Positions 35,022 to 44,784 of a DNA stretch of 61,578 nt are shown here, piece after piece. Every line of letters begins with the position of its first letter. Position 1 is the stretch's first letter. The stretch comes from Burkholderiaceae bacterium (lineage in GTDB: Bacteria > Pseudomonadota > Gammaproteobacteria > Burkholderiales > Burkholderiaceae_E). The DNA lies in the NCBI GenBank assembly GCA_027493945.1, contig JAOSJU010000004.1:1-61578 (forward strand), read 5' to 3'. The notes beneath the pieces were generated by a model. That model was given only the letters and a program-made list of their open reading frames with translations. It was not told the DNA's origin and did no database searches. The translations under genes and the position numbers were made by a program.

Positions 35022-37706
35022 TCAGCGCAGCGACAGCCGCGCGACGACGGTGTCGGGCTCGGGACCGGCCTCGATGCGAAAGCCCGGGCGCCGCGCCAGA
35101 CCGAGCATCGACTCGTTCGACGCGAGCACCAGCCCCTTGATCTCGGCGGTGCCGCGACTGCGGCAATGCTCGATGATGCGGGTCATCAGCACGCGGCCGA
35201 GCCCCTGGCCCTTCAGGTCGGAGCGCACCAGCACCGCGAACTCGGCCGACTGGTTGTCGGGGTCGGTGACGGTGCGCACCACGCCGAGCGTCTCGGGCTC
35301 GCCGTGCTCGTCGGGCGCGGTGGCGATGAACGCCATCTCGCGGTCGTAGTCGACCTGCGTCAGGCGAGCCATCTGCGCGTGGCGCAGCTCGCGCACGTAG
35401 CTGAAGAAGCGCAGCCGCAGGTCTTCGGGCGACATCCGCGCGATCAGCGCATGGTGCGCCGGCTCGTCTTCGGGGCGGATCGGCCGCAACAGGATCTCGC
35501 GGCCGTCTCGCAGCTGCGTGACCTGTTCGAGCCCCTTCGGATACGGCCGGATCGCGAGGCGGCTTTCGCGCCCGGCCACCGGGCGCACCCGCATGTGCGC
35601 GTCGATGCAGATGACGCCGCGCTCGTCGGCGAACAGCGGGTTGATGTCGAGCTCGACGATCTCGGGCATGTCGACGATCATCTGCGAGACCTTGACCAGC
35701 GCGAGGCACAGCGCTTCGATGTCGGCGGCCGGGCGGTCGCGATGCGACTGCAGGCGCCGGTCGATGCGGGTGCGCGAGATCAGCTCGCGCGCGAGCGGCA
35801 GGTTCAGCGGCGGGAAACCCACCGCGTGGTCGCCGAGCACCTCGACCGCCCGGCCGCCCTCGCCGAAGACGATCACCGGCCCGAACAGCGGGTCGTCGGT
35901 GACCGCGACGAACAGCTGGCGCGCGTTGGTGCGCGGCACCATCCGCTGCAGGGAGAAGCCGGTGATGCGCGCGGCCGGCAGCAGCTCCCCGATGCGCTTG
36001 ACCATGCCGACTGCGGCGGCGCGCACCTCGTCGACGCTCTCCAGGTGCAGCGCGACGCCGCCGACGTCCCAGCGATGCGCGATGTCGGGCGAGAGCACCG
36101 CCAGCGCGAGCGGAAAGCCGGTCTCGGCAGCGAGAGCAGCGGCCCGGTCGGCCGAATCGGCGATGCGCGTCTCGATCACCGGGATGCCGTAGGCCGCGAG
36201 CGCCGCCTTCGCGTCGGGCTCGGTCATCAGGCCGTCGCCGCGGGCCAGCGCCCGCTCGACGATCGCACGCGCCGCGGCGACCTCGGGCTGGAACTCGCTG
36301 GGCAGCGACGGTGGCACCTGCATCAGCATTTCCTGGTTGCGATGGAAGTTCATCACGTGCAGGAAGGCCTTGACCGCGCTCGACGGCGTGTCGTAGGTGG
36401 GCAGGTCGGCCTCGGCGAAGAGTCGTCGCGCCTGCTCCATCGCGCGCGCGCCGACCCAGCTGGCAAGGATGCGCGCGCTGCTCAGCTCGCGCGCCACGCC
36501 GATCACCGCCTGCGCGATCTCCTCGCTGGCCGTGGTGGCGGTGGGCGCGTGCACCACGAGCGCGGCGTTCACGCCGGGGTCGGCCAGCACCGTCTTCAGG
36601 CACTGCGCGTAGCGCTGCGCGGACGCGTTCACGCCGAGGTCGAGCGGATTGCAGGTGGCCGCACCCTCGGGCAGGCTCGCGGCGAGCTTCGCGCAGGTTT
36701 CGGGCAACAGCTGCGCGCAGCGCCCGCCGCCCAGGCGCAGCTCGTCGACCGCCATCACGCCGGTGCCGCCGCCGTTGTGCAGGATCGCGAGGTGCTCGCC
36801 GCGAAAGGTGCGCGCGCGCCCCGGGGTTTCGACCGCGGCGAACAGCTCGTCGATGTCGTACACGCGCAGCACGCCGGCGCGGCGCAACGCCGCGTCGAAC
36901 ACTTCGTCGGGCCGCGCCAGCACGCCGCGCACGCCCGGCGCCGCGTCGTCGTCGCGCAGGTCGGCGCCGCGTCCCGACTTCACCGCGAGCACCGGCTTGT
37001 TGCGCGCCGCGGCACGCGCCGCAGCCATGAAATTGCCGCGCTCGCGCATCTCGTCGATGTAGAGCAGGATCGCGCTGGTGTCCGGATCGGTGCCGAGGTA
37101 GTCGAGCACGTCGCCGAAGTCGATGTCGACGCAGTCGCCCAGCGCGACGAAATGCGAGAAGCCGATGCCCTTGGCGCGCGCCCAGTCGAGCACCGCGGTG
37201 CAGATCGCCCCTGACTGCGAGACGAAGGCCAGCCGGCCGGGCAGTGCGCTGACGCGGCTCAGGCTCGCGTTCAGGCCGGTGTGCGGCACCAGCACGCCGA
37301 GGCTGCCCGGGCCGAGCAGCCGCATGCCGTGGCGCCGCGCCGACTCGACGACCTCGTCGCGCAGGCTGCGCCCGGCGGCGTCGCGGCGCCGCGCCAGCCC
37401 GTCGTTGACGATGACCGCCACTGCGGTGCCGCGCGCGCCGAGCGCCTCGATCACGCCCGGCACCGTGGGGTCGGGACTGCAGACCACCGCCAGCTCGGGC
37501 GTCTCGGGCAGGCTGGCGACGTCTCGATAGGCGAGCACGCCGGCCACCGCGCGGTATTTCGGGTTCACCGGCATGATGGGGCCGGCGATGCCCCCGTCGA
37601 GCAGGTTGCGCATGAGCACGTTGCCGACGTGGCGCGGAACGTTGGAGGCGCCGATCACCGCGACCGAGCGCGGCTCGAACAGCTGGACGAGGTTGCGCAG
37701 GCTCAT
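35022..37706 (-). CDS. Acyl-CoA-synthetase-like/GNAT fusion (Pat-type protein acetyltransferase)
   Basis: 894 residues, intact. The order is a CoA-binding Rossmann domain (VQLFEPRSVAVIGASNVP), succinyl-CoA-synthetase-like domains (GRLAFVSQSGAICTAVLDWA, ILHNGGGTGVMAVDEL), an ATP-grasp domain (ITGFSLQRMVPRTNARQLFV to VELDINPLFADERG) and a C-terminal GNAT domain (about 735-894; VLVRSDLKGQGLGRVLMTRII). The segment where active ADP-forming ligases have a phospho-histidine (SHTG) reads DDAAPGVRG here, so ligase activity is probably lost. Such Pat/YfiQ proteins acetylate lysines, classically acetyl-CoA synthetase. Confidence 0.9.
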   Translation of the reverse strand: MSLRNLVQLFEPRSVAVIGASNVPRHVGNVLMRNLLDGGIAGPIMPVNPKYRAVAGVLAYRDVASLPETPELAVVCSPDPTVPGVIEALGARGTAVAVIVNDGLARRRDAAGRSLRDEVVESARRHGMRLLGPGSLGVLVPHTGLNASLSRVSALPGRLAFVSQSGAICTAVLDWARAKGIGFSHFVALGDCVDIDFGDVLDYLGTDPDTSAILLYIDEMRERGNFMAAARAAARNKPVLAVKSGRGADLRDDDAAPGVRGVLARPDEVFDAALRRAGVLRVYDIDELFAAVETPGRARTFRGEHLAILHNGGGTGVMAVDELRLGGGRCAQLLPETCAKLAASLPEGAATCNPLDLGVNASAQRYAQCLKTVLADPGVNAALVVHAPTATTASEEIAQAVIGVARELSSARILASWVGARAMEQARRLFAEADLPTYDTPSSAVKAFLHVMNFHRNQEMLMQVPPSLPSEFQPEVAAARAIVERALARGDGLMTEPDAKAALAAYGIPVIETRIADSADRAAALAAETGFPLALAVLSPDIAHRWDVGGVALHLESVDEVRAAAVGMVKRIGELLPAARITGFSLQRMVPRTNARQLFVAVTDDPLFGPVIVFGEGGRAVEVLGDHAVGFPPLNLPLARELISRTRIDRRLQSHRDRPAADIEALCLALVKVSQMIVDMPEIVELDINPLFADERGVICIDAHMRVRPVAGRESRLAIRPYPKGLEQVTQLRDGREILLRPIRPEDEPAHHALIARMSPEDLRLRFFSYVRELRHAQMARLTQVDYDREMAFIATAPDEHGEPETLGVVRTVTDPDNQSAEFAVLVRSDLKGQGLGRVLMTRIIEHCRSRGTAEIKGLVLASNESMLGLARRPGFRIEAGPEPDTVVARLSLR

Positions 37707-37757
37707 GCACCGTATGATACGGGCGCGCCGCGCATCGGGCTGTCTATACTTGCGCCG

Positions 37758-38351
37758 ATGAAATTCCAGCCCGCCCAAAACTCGCTGTTCGCGATCCTGC
37801 TGCGCTCGCGCTGGTGGATCAGTTTCGTCGTGGCCGGCGCCTTCGTCGTCGGCGCCCGCGCGCTGCTGCCGCCCGAGTGGTTCGTCGTGGGCGCGGTCGG
37901 GGCGCTGCCCTTCGCGGTCATCGGCTGCATCGCCGCCTGGCGCCAGTGGCGCGCGCCCGATCCCGGGCGCGTGGCCGAGGCGCTGCAGGCGCTGCGCGCG
38001 ATGCCCTGGAGCGCATTCTCGGGCGCGATCGAGGAGGCGTTTCGCCGCAACGGCTACGCGGTGGCGGCGGCCGGCGAACCCGCGGCCGACTACGAATTGA
38101 ATCGCGGCGGCCGGGTGTCGCTGGTGGCGTGCAAGCGCTGGAAGGTGACGCGGGTGGGCATCGAGCCCTTGCGCGAACTGCGCGCGGCGCAGCAGCGGCG
38201 CAAGGCCGACGAGTGCATCTACGTGACCGCCGGCGAGCTGACCGAGACTGCGCGTTCGTTCGCCGAAGGCAACGGCGTGCGCCTGCTGCAGGGGGCCGAA
38301 CTGGCCGCGCTGCTGCCCGTCAGCGCACCCGCGCGCGCCGCGCGAGGCTGA
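37758..38351 (+). CDS. Membrane-anchored Mrr-like restriction endonuclease-fold protein
   Basis: 197 residues, intact. Two N-terminal membrane helices (WWISFVVAGAFVVGARALL; WFVVGAVGALPFAVIGCIAAW), then a PD-(D/E)xK-type domain: FSGAIEEAFRRNGYAVAAAG, the acidic DYEL, and VACKRWK as the second half of the motif. Similar TM plus Mrr_cat proteins are common in Burkholderiales with no proven substrate. The 3' end overlaps the convergent DUF808 gene by 32 bases. Confidence 0.78.
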   Translation: MKFQPAQNSLFAILLRSRWWISFVVAGAFVVGARALLPPEWFVVGAVGALPFAVIGCIAAWRQWRAPDPGRVAEALQALRAMPWSAFSGAIEEAFRRNGYAVAAAGEPAADYELNRGGRVSLVACKRWKVTRVGIEPLRELRAAQQRRKADECIYVTAGELTETARSFAEGNGVRLLQGAELAALLPVSAPARAARG

Positions 38352-39267
38352 CCGCAAGCACCGCGAGCGCGCCGGCCGCGATACCGGTTCCGGCGTCGAT
38401 CGCCAGCGGCAACATGAGCCCGAGCAGCCCGGCGCCCGATCCCGGCGGCGCGGCGCCGCGCACGATCGCGTCGATCCATCCGTGCAGGCCGGGGATGCCG
38501 TGCGCCAGGATGCCGCCGCCCACCAGGAACATCGCCGCGGTGCCCGCGACCGACAGCGCCTTCATCATCCATGGCGCGGCGCCGACCACCGCACGCCCCG
38601 CGGCGCGCTGCAGCCGCGCCCAGGCGCCGGCGCCGCGACGGCGCGCGAGGAACAGGCCCACGTCGTCGAGCTTCACGATCGCGGCCACCGGGCCGTAGAC
38701 GCCCACCGTCATCAGCAGCGCGATGCCGACGAGCACCGCCACCCGCGTGCCCAGCGTGGCCGAGGCGACCGTGCCCAGCGTGATCACGATGATCTCGGCC
38801 GACAGGATGAAGTCGGTGCGCACCGCGCCGCCGATGCGCTGCTTCTCGAACGCGGCCAGGTCGATCGGAGCCGGCGCGCCGTCCGGCTGCGCGTGCCCCG
38901 AGACCTGCGGGTGCTCGTCGTCGTGGCCCTTGCCGCGCGCGAACGCGTGGGCAAGTTTCTCGAAGCCCTCGAAGCTCAGGAACAGCCCGCCGGCCATCAG
39001 CAGCGGCGTGACCGCCCAGGGAGCGAACGCGCTGATTGCCAGCGCCGCCGGCACCAGGATCGCCTTGTTGCGCAGCGACCCCCTGGCGACCGCCCACACC
39101 ACCGGCAGTTCGCGATCGGCGTTGACGCCGGCGACCTGCTGCGCGTTCAGTGCGAGGTCGTCGCCGAGCACGCCGGCCGTCTTCTTCGTGGCCACCTTGG
39201 TGAGCGTGGCCACGTCGTCGAGCACGCTGGCGATGTCGTCGAGCAGGACCAGCAGGCTCGATGCCAT
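38320..39267 (-). CDS. DUF808 (YedI-like) inner-membrane protein
   Basis: 315 residues, intact. The N-terminal signature MASSLLVLLDDIASVLDDVA followed by LTKVATKKTAGVLGDDLALN and about seven membrane helices is characteristic of DUF808. There is also KAILVPAALAISAFAPWAVTPLLM and VRTDFILSAEIIVITLGT. No biochemical role is established. Its start lies three bases from a large inverted-repeat element. Confidence 0.88.
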   Translation of the reverse strand: MASSLLVLLDDIASVLDDVATLTKVATKKTAGVLGDDLALNAQQVAGVNADRELPVVWAVARGSLRNKAILVPAALAISAFAPWAVTPLLMAGGLFLSFEGFEKLAHAFARGKGHDDEHPQVSGHAQPDGAPAPIDLAAFEKQRIGGAVRTDFILSAEIIVITLGTVASATLGTRVAVLVGIALLMTVGVYGPVAAIVKLDDVGLFLARRRGAGAWARLQRAAGRAVVGAAPWMMKALSVAGTAAMFLVGGGILAHGIPGLHGWIDAIVRGAAPPGSGAGLLGLMLPLAIDAGTGIAAGALAVLAVSLARRARVR

Positions 39268-39270
39268 CTC

Positions 39271-39431
39271 AGAGCCTGTGAATGCATCCGCCGCGCCCGA
39301 GCGGCTGGCCCGAGCGGCGCCAACCGAGGCGCAAAGCGCAGCCGTAGCACGGGCTACGGCGAGCATTTGCAACGAAGAGTGGCGCCGTTCGGGACGGACG
39401 AGCGAGTGCGGCGGATGCTTTCACAGGCTCT
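39271..39431. repeat. 161-base inverted-repeat element
   Basis: Terminal arms of 24 bases (39271-39294 and 39408-39431) match as inverted repeats with a single mismatch. Nested inside are CCCGAGCGGCGCCA/TGGCGCCGTTCGGG, again one mismatch, and a central hairpin GCCGTAGC-ACGG-GCTACGGC. The right end touches the stop codon of the cytochrome gene; the left end lies three bases from the DUF808 start. It looks like a REP/MITE-type extragenic element. Confidence 0.75.
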
Positions 39432-39757
39432 CAGCCCCGGTCGGTGCCGCAGACCTCGGCCGGGCACGGGAAGCGGTAGTAGCGATCGTTCAGGTAGCGG
39501 GTGACCGCGTCGATCTCGTCGTCGCGCCACAGGCTGCCGGTCTGGCGGTTCCAGCTCTCCACCCAGGCGCGCACCTGCGCGAACGACTTCGCCGAACGCA
39601 CCGTGCGCGCATGCACGCTGCGATCGTGGCAGCCGCCGCAGCGCGTTTCGTACAGCGCCCGGCCCTGCGCCGCATCGGCCGGCGCCGCGAGCGCCGGCGC
39701 ACCGCATGCGAGCGCGGCGAGCCATACCGCCATCGGATACCACTGCCTGCGAACCAT
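39431..39757 (-). CDS. Class I cytochrome c
   Basis: 108 residues. Signal peptide MVRRQWYPMAVWLAALACGA ending at ALAAP. The single heme site is CGGCH (YETRCGGCHDRSVHA). C-terminal DDEIDAVTRYLNDRYYRFPCP is short, with two extra cysteines (CPAEVC). A candidate axial Met is not obvious, so the sixth ligand is unclear. Role: periplasmic electron carrier, partner unknown. Confidence 0.82.
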   Translation of the reverse strand: MVRRQWYPMAVWLAALACGAPALAAPADAAQGRALYETRCGGCHDRSVHARTVRSAKSFAQVRAWVESWNRQTGSLWRDDEIDAVTRYLNDRYYRFPCPAEVCGTDRG

Positions 39758-39897
39758 CCGTCTCCCCCATCGGCCGGATTCGCCCCGCCGCGGATCCGTC
39801 GGGGGCGCCCTCGGCGCATTATCGCGTGCCGGCACGGCTGTCGCTGCCGATGGTACCGTCCGGAGCGCCCAGTGTCCCCAGCCGGTGTATCGCGCCG

Positions 39898-40327
39898 ATG
39901 TCCCCGCTGCATCGGCTTCGGCCTGCGCGACCCGATCAGCGTCAACGTCGTCGGCCTCGAGCCGATGCCGGGCGAAGGGATGGAGACGCGCTTCGCGCTG
40001 AAGCTTCGGGTACAGAACCCCAACGACACCCCGATCGAATACGACGGCGTGTTCGTCGAGCTCGACGTGCGTGGCTCGAAGCTGGCCAGCGGCGTGAGCG
40101 ACCGGCAGGGCGCGGTGCCGCGCTACGGCGAAGCGGTGATCACCGTGCCGATGAGCGTGTCGGTCGGCGCGATGATCCGCCGGGCGATCGGCATCGCGAC
40201 CGGCAATCGCGTGCGCTCCGACTACCAGATGCGCGGCAAGCTGGCCGGCCCCGCGTTCGGCGGCTACCGCTTCGAGTCGAAGGGCGAACTGCAACTGCCC
40301 GCCGCGCTGATCGGGCCCGAGCGCTGA
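39898..40327 (+). CDS. LEA14-like (WHy-domain) protein (start uncertain)
   Basis: The open part from about 39915 reads FGLRDPISVNVVGLEPMPGE, FALKLRVQNPNDTPIEYDGVFVELDVRG and LASGVSDRQGAVPRYGEAVI, a WHy/LEA type 2 domain. Bacterial members are mostly periplasmic lipoproteins linked to desiccation tolerance. The expected lipoprotein signal is not in frame; a CIGFG patch near 39905 may be the lipobox after an indel. ATG 39898 is a guess. Confidence 0.65.
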
Positions 40328-40527
40328 CCAGCAGCGGCCCGGCGGACCCACCGGCGAATCGCGCGAAATTCGACCGGAGTCAAACTCCGGTCATCGCATC
40401 GTGCGAGACTGGCACTTGCTCACGTTCGCGTCGAGCGCGCCGAACCACGCGTGAGCGGGCCTCGCAATGCCGGCCGAACACCTCCTGCGGTGGCGCTCGC
40501 GGTCGGCCCTCAAGCGGGAGACGATCA

Positions 40528-40809
40528 ATGGCAAGCAGTATCCGAACCTCGCGCGCCGGTACCACGGCTGCGCGCCCGCGCCGCAAGGCGCACGAAGCTT
40601 CCGCCGGGCAGGCCGCGCCGGTCACCGGCGACGAGCCCCGGAGCGCGGCCCCGGCCGCGGGCGTGCCCGACGACGAGCGTCGCACCTGGATCGCCGAGGC
40701 GGCCTACTACATCGCCGAGCGTCGCGGCTTTTGCGGCGGCTCGCCCGAAGACGACTGGTGCCAGGCCGAGTCCGAGATCGAGCAGATGCTCGCGGGCACG
40801 CGTCACTGA
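40528..40809 (+). CDS. DUF2934 protein
   Basis: 93 residues; ATG 40528 has a GGGAG site. A basic, low-complexity N-terminus (RTSRAGTTAARPRRKA) leads to the DUF2934 motif: RTWIAEAAYYIAERRGFCGG then DDWCQAESEIEQML. The domain often sits near glycogen and trehalose genes, as here 15 bases before glgC. No activity is known. Confidence 0.8.
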   Translation: MASSIRTSRAGTTAARPRRKAHEASAGQAAPVTGDEPRSAAPAAGVPDDERRTWIAEAAYYIAERRGFCGGSPEDDWCQAESEIEQMLAGTRH

Positions 40810-40824
40810 TCGCGGCGCCACGCA

Positions 40825-42151
40825 ATGCAGGAGCGTAGCGACGAGCCGGCCGATCCCGCGGAGCCGGAGGGCGGCGCGTCGGCGCCGCGCTTCGTCAGCG
40901 CGCTCACACGCAGCACCTTCGCGGTGCTGCTGGCCGGCGGCCGCGGCAGCCGCCTGCACCAGCTCACCGACTGGCGCGCCAAGCCGGCGGTGCCGTTCGG
41001 CGGCAAGTTCCGCATCGTCGACTTCACGCTGTCGAACTGCGTGAACTCGGGCGTCAAGCGGGTCGCGGTGGCCACGCAGTACAAGGCTCACAGCCTGATC
41101 CGGCATCTGCAGCGCGGCTGGAGCTTCCTCGAAGGCCGGTTCGACGAGTTCATCGACATCGTGCCGGCGGCGCAGCAGGTGAGCGAGACTTCGTGGTACC
41201 GAGGGCACGGCCGACGCCGTCTACCAGAACCTGAACATCATCCGGCGCAGCGCGCCCGAGTTCGTGCTGGTGGTCTCGGGCGATCACATCTACAAGATGG
41301 ACTACGGCCGGATGCTGGCCGAGCACGCCAGCCGCAACGCCGACCTCAGCGTGGCCTGCGTCGAGGTGCCGCTGGCCGAGGCCAGCCAGTTCGGCGTGAT
41401 GGGCATCGACGCCGACGGGCGCGTGCACCGTTTCGCCGAGAAACCCGCCGCGCCCGATCCGATGCCCGGCTGCGCCGACACCGCGCTCGCGAGCATGGGC
41501 GTATACGTGTTCAACACCACGTTCCTGTTCGAGCAGCTGCTGCGCGACGCGCAGGAGCCGCAATCGAGCCGCGACTTCGGCAAGGACATCCTGCCGTACA
41601 GCGTGCCGCGCTACCGCGTGTTCGCGCACCGCTTTGCCGACAGCTGCGTCGGCACTCCCCCGGGGGCCAAGCCCTACTGGCGCGACGTGGGCACCGTCGA
41701 CGCCTACTGGGAAGCGAACATGGAGCTCACCAAGGTCACGCCCGAGCTGAACCTGTACGACCGCGAATGGCCAATCTGGACCTGGCAGGAGCAGCTGCCG
41801 CCGGCCAAGTTCGTCTTCGACGACGAGGGACGGCGCGGGATGGCGGTCGATTCGCTGGTCTCCGGCGGCGACGTGATCAGCGGCTCCACGGTGCGTCGCT
41901 CGCTGCTGTTCTCGAACGTGCGGGTGAACAGCTTCTCCACCATCGAAGATTCCGTGGTCCTGCCCGACGTGCACGTGGGCCGCCACGTGGTGCTCAGGCG
42001 CTGCGTGATCGACAAGGGCGTGTCGATTCCCGAGGGCATGCGGATCGGCGTCGACCCCGAAGCCGACCGGCGACGCTTCCACGTGACCGCGCGCGGCGTC
42101 ACGCTGGTCACTCCCGAGATGCTCGGCCAGCTGCTGCACCGGATCGCCTGA
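40825..42151 (+). CDS. glgC: Glucose-1-phosphate adenylyltransferase (one frameshift)
   Basis: Makes ADP-glucose for glycogen. About 442 residues after repair. [30 protein letters not shown] is the substrate-binding N-terminus, then [30 protein letters not shown]. After the frame change at 41203-41205 (one extra G; repair gives WYRGTADAV), [33 protein letters not shown] and the left-handed helix repeats [17 protein letters not shown] follow. First gene of glgC-glgP-glgA. Confidence 0.95.
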
Positions 42152-42232
42152 TCGTCGAGCGGCGCCCGGGCCGGTTCACACTACAATCGGGCGATTGCAG
42201 CCCAGCATCGCGCTCACCGTCGCGACACTGCC

Positions 42233-44784
42233 ATGCCCGGCACGCCGTTCTCGCTCGAAGTCATGCCCCAGGTTCCGCAGCGCCCGGAGCGCCTGCACGA
42301 GCTGGCCAACAACCTCTGGTACAGCTGGGACCGCCCCACCCGCACGCTGTTCGCGCGGCTGCACCCCGCGCTGTGGCACCAGACCGGCCACCGGCCGAAG
42401 CCGTTCCTGAAGTGCGTGGGGCAGGACAAGCTCGAAGCGGCCGCCCGCGACAGCGTCTTCCTGAACGCCTACCAGCGAGTCCTGTCGGCCTACGACACCT
42501 ATCACGCGCAAGGCTCGCGGGTGCGGCTCACCGAAGAGTTCGGCGAACACGACCTGGTGGCCTACTTCTGCTCCGAGTTCGGCTTCCACGAGAGCCTGCC
42601 GATCTATTCGGGCGGACTGGGCATTCTCGCCGGCGACCACTGCAAGGCGGCGAGCGACCTCGGCCTGCCTTTCGTCGCAGTCGGGCTGCTCTACCGCCGG
42701 GGCTACTTCTTCCAGACGATCGACGGTGACGGACACCAGCACGCGCAATACATCGATTCCGACTTCGACGACCTGCCCATCTCGCCGGTGCATCGCGCCG
42801 ACGGCAGCGAGCTGCACCGGCCGTCGCGATGCCCGGGCGCGAAGTGCAGGTGAAGGTCTGGGAAGCGCGCATCGGGCGCGTGCGGCTGGTGCTGCTCGAC
42901 ACCGACCTGCCCGCGAATTCGCCGTCCGACCGCGACATCGCGCACCGCCTGTACGGCGGCGACCGCCAGACGCGCATCGAACAGGAGATCGTGCTGGGCG
43001 TGGGCGGCGTGCGTGCGCTCGCCGCGCTCGAGCTGTCGCCCACCGTGTGGCACATCAACGAAGGGCACGCGGCCTTTCTCGTGCTTTCGAGCGCGTACGC
43101 AGGCTGGTGGACTCGGGCCTCGACTTCACCGGCGCCCTCGAGGCGGCGGCGCTGAACACCGTGTTCACCACGCACACCCCGGTGCCGGCGGGCCACGACC
43201 ATTTCACCGAGGAGGATGTTCCGCCGCTATTTCGAGGACTGGGCGCCGCAGCTGGGCATCGACGCAAGCCAGCTGATCGAGTTGGGGCGCACGGCCGGCA
43301 GCCCCGACTTCAACATGACCGCGCTGGCGATCCGCGGCTCGCGGTTCCACAACGGCGTCTCGGCGATCCACGGCAACGTGTCCTCGCGCATCTGCGCGAA
43401 CCTGTGGTCGCAGATCGATCCGCCCGACAACCCGATGGGCCACGTGACCAACGGCGTGCACGTGCCCACCTTCCTGTCGCCGCACTGGTACGACCTGTTC
43501 GATCGCCACCTCGGCTACGGCTGGGAGCAGCGGCTCACCGAGCCCGGCTGCTGGGACGGCATCTACGCGATTCCCGACCAGCAGTTCTGGGCGGTGCGCC
43601 AGGGGCTGAAGTCGCAGCTGTTTCACTTGTTGCGCGACCGTCTCGCCGAACAGCACGCGCGCAACCACGGTTCGGCCGCCCACCTCGACCGCGTGCTGCG
43701 GCTCGCCGACCCCGATAACCCGCGCGCGCTGACGATCGGCTTCGCGCGCCGCTTCGCGACCTACAAGCGCGCGACACTGCTGTTCGACAACCTGCAGTGG
43801 CTGCGCGACATCGTCTGCAACGCGCAGCGCCCGGTGATCTTCGTCTTCGCGGGCAAGGCGCACCCGGCCGACCAGCCGGGGCAGGAGCTCATCCGACGCA
43901 TCGCCGAAGTGGCGAAAATGCCCGAGTTCGAAAGCCGCATCCTGCTGGTGGAAGGCTACGACCTGCGGCTGGCCCGGCGAATGGTCTCGGGCGTCGGCGT
44001 CTGGCTGAACAACCCGATCCATCCGCTCGAAGCCTCGGGCACCTCGGGCATCAAGGCCGCGATGAACGGCGTGATCAACCTGTCGGTGCTCGACGGATGG
44101 TGGGGCGAGGGCTACGACGGCGAGAACGGCTGGGCGATCAAGCCGGTGACCGATCCCGACCCGGCGCGCCGCGACCGCGAGGAGGCGCGTGCGCTCTACG
44201 AGATCCTGCAGGATTCGGTGGTGCCGCTGTACTACGACGTCGCCCCGCACGGACTGTCGCCGGGCTGGGTGGCCAAGGCCAAGCGCTCGATGGTGTCGCT
44301 GCTGCCGCGCTTCAACACCGAGCGCATGCTGGGCGAGTACATCGAGCGCTACTACCGACCCGCCGCCGGACAGTGGCATCGACACGCGCAGGCGGGCTTC
44401 GCGCCGACGCGCGATCTCGCACGCTGGAAGAAGCGCGTGCGCGAGCACTGGAGCGGCGTGCGCGTGCGCCGCATCGACCACTCGCCGGCGCGCATCCGCT
44501 TCGGCGAGTCGCTGCGCTTCGAGCTGGCGGTAGGCATCGACGGCCTGGAGCCGGCCGACCTGCGCGTCGAACTGCTGTTCGGATGCCCCGCGGGCGCGGG
44601 CGCCGCGCCGGCGCAGCAGCATCTCGAGATGCACCGGGAACGGCGCATCGAGGGCGACGAGCAGCTGTACTCGATCGAACTGCAACCCGACATGTGCGGA
44701 CGCATCGGCTACCGCTTTCGCGTCTATCCGCATCACCCGCTGCTCACGCATCCCTACGAGATGGGCATGATGCTGTGGCTGTGA
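42233..44784 (+). CDS. glgP: Alpha-glucan (glycogen) phosphorylase (frameshifted)
   Basis: About 850 residues after repair; this is the DUF3417-headed branch of phosphorylases. [20 protein letters not shown] opens the chain. Later landmarks are [54 protein letters not shown] text near 43740, and the PLP-lysine region [15 protein letters not shown]. Frames change near 42820, 43090 and 43209-43215 (an extra G in GAGGAGG; repair gives FTEEMFRRYF). Releases glucose-1-phosphate from glycogen. Its stop overlaps the glgA start. Confidence 0.92.

Noticed and set aside
34293..37214. A 973-residue plus-strand open frame
   Set aside because: It is antisense to the AarF and Pat-type genes, has no recognisable domain and biased Arg/His/Gln content typical of shadow frames in GC-rich DNA.
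35022..38357. N-terminal extension of the Pat-type protein up to 38357
   Set aside because: The family N-terminus (MSLRNLVQLFEPRSVAV) starts at 37706; the upstream part is antisense to the intact membrane nuclease gene.
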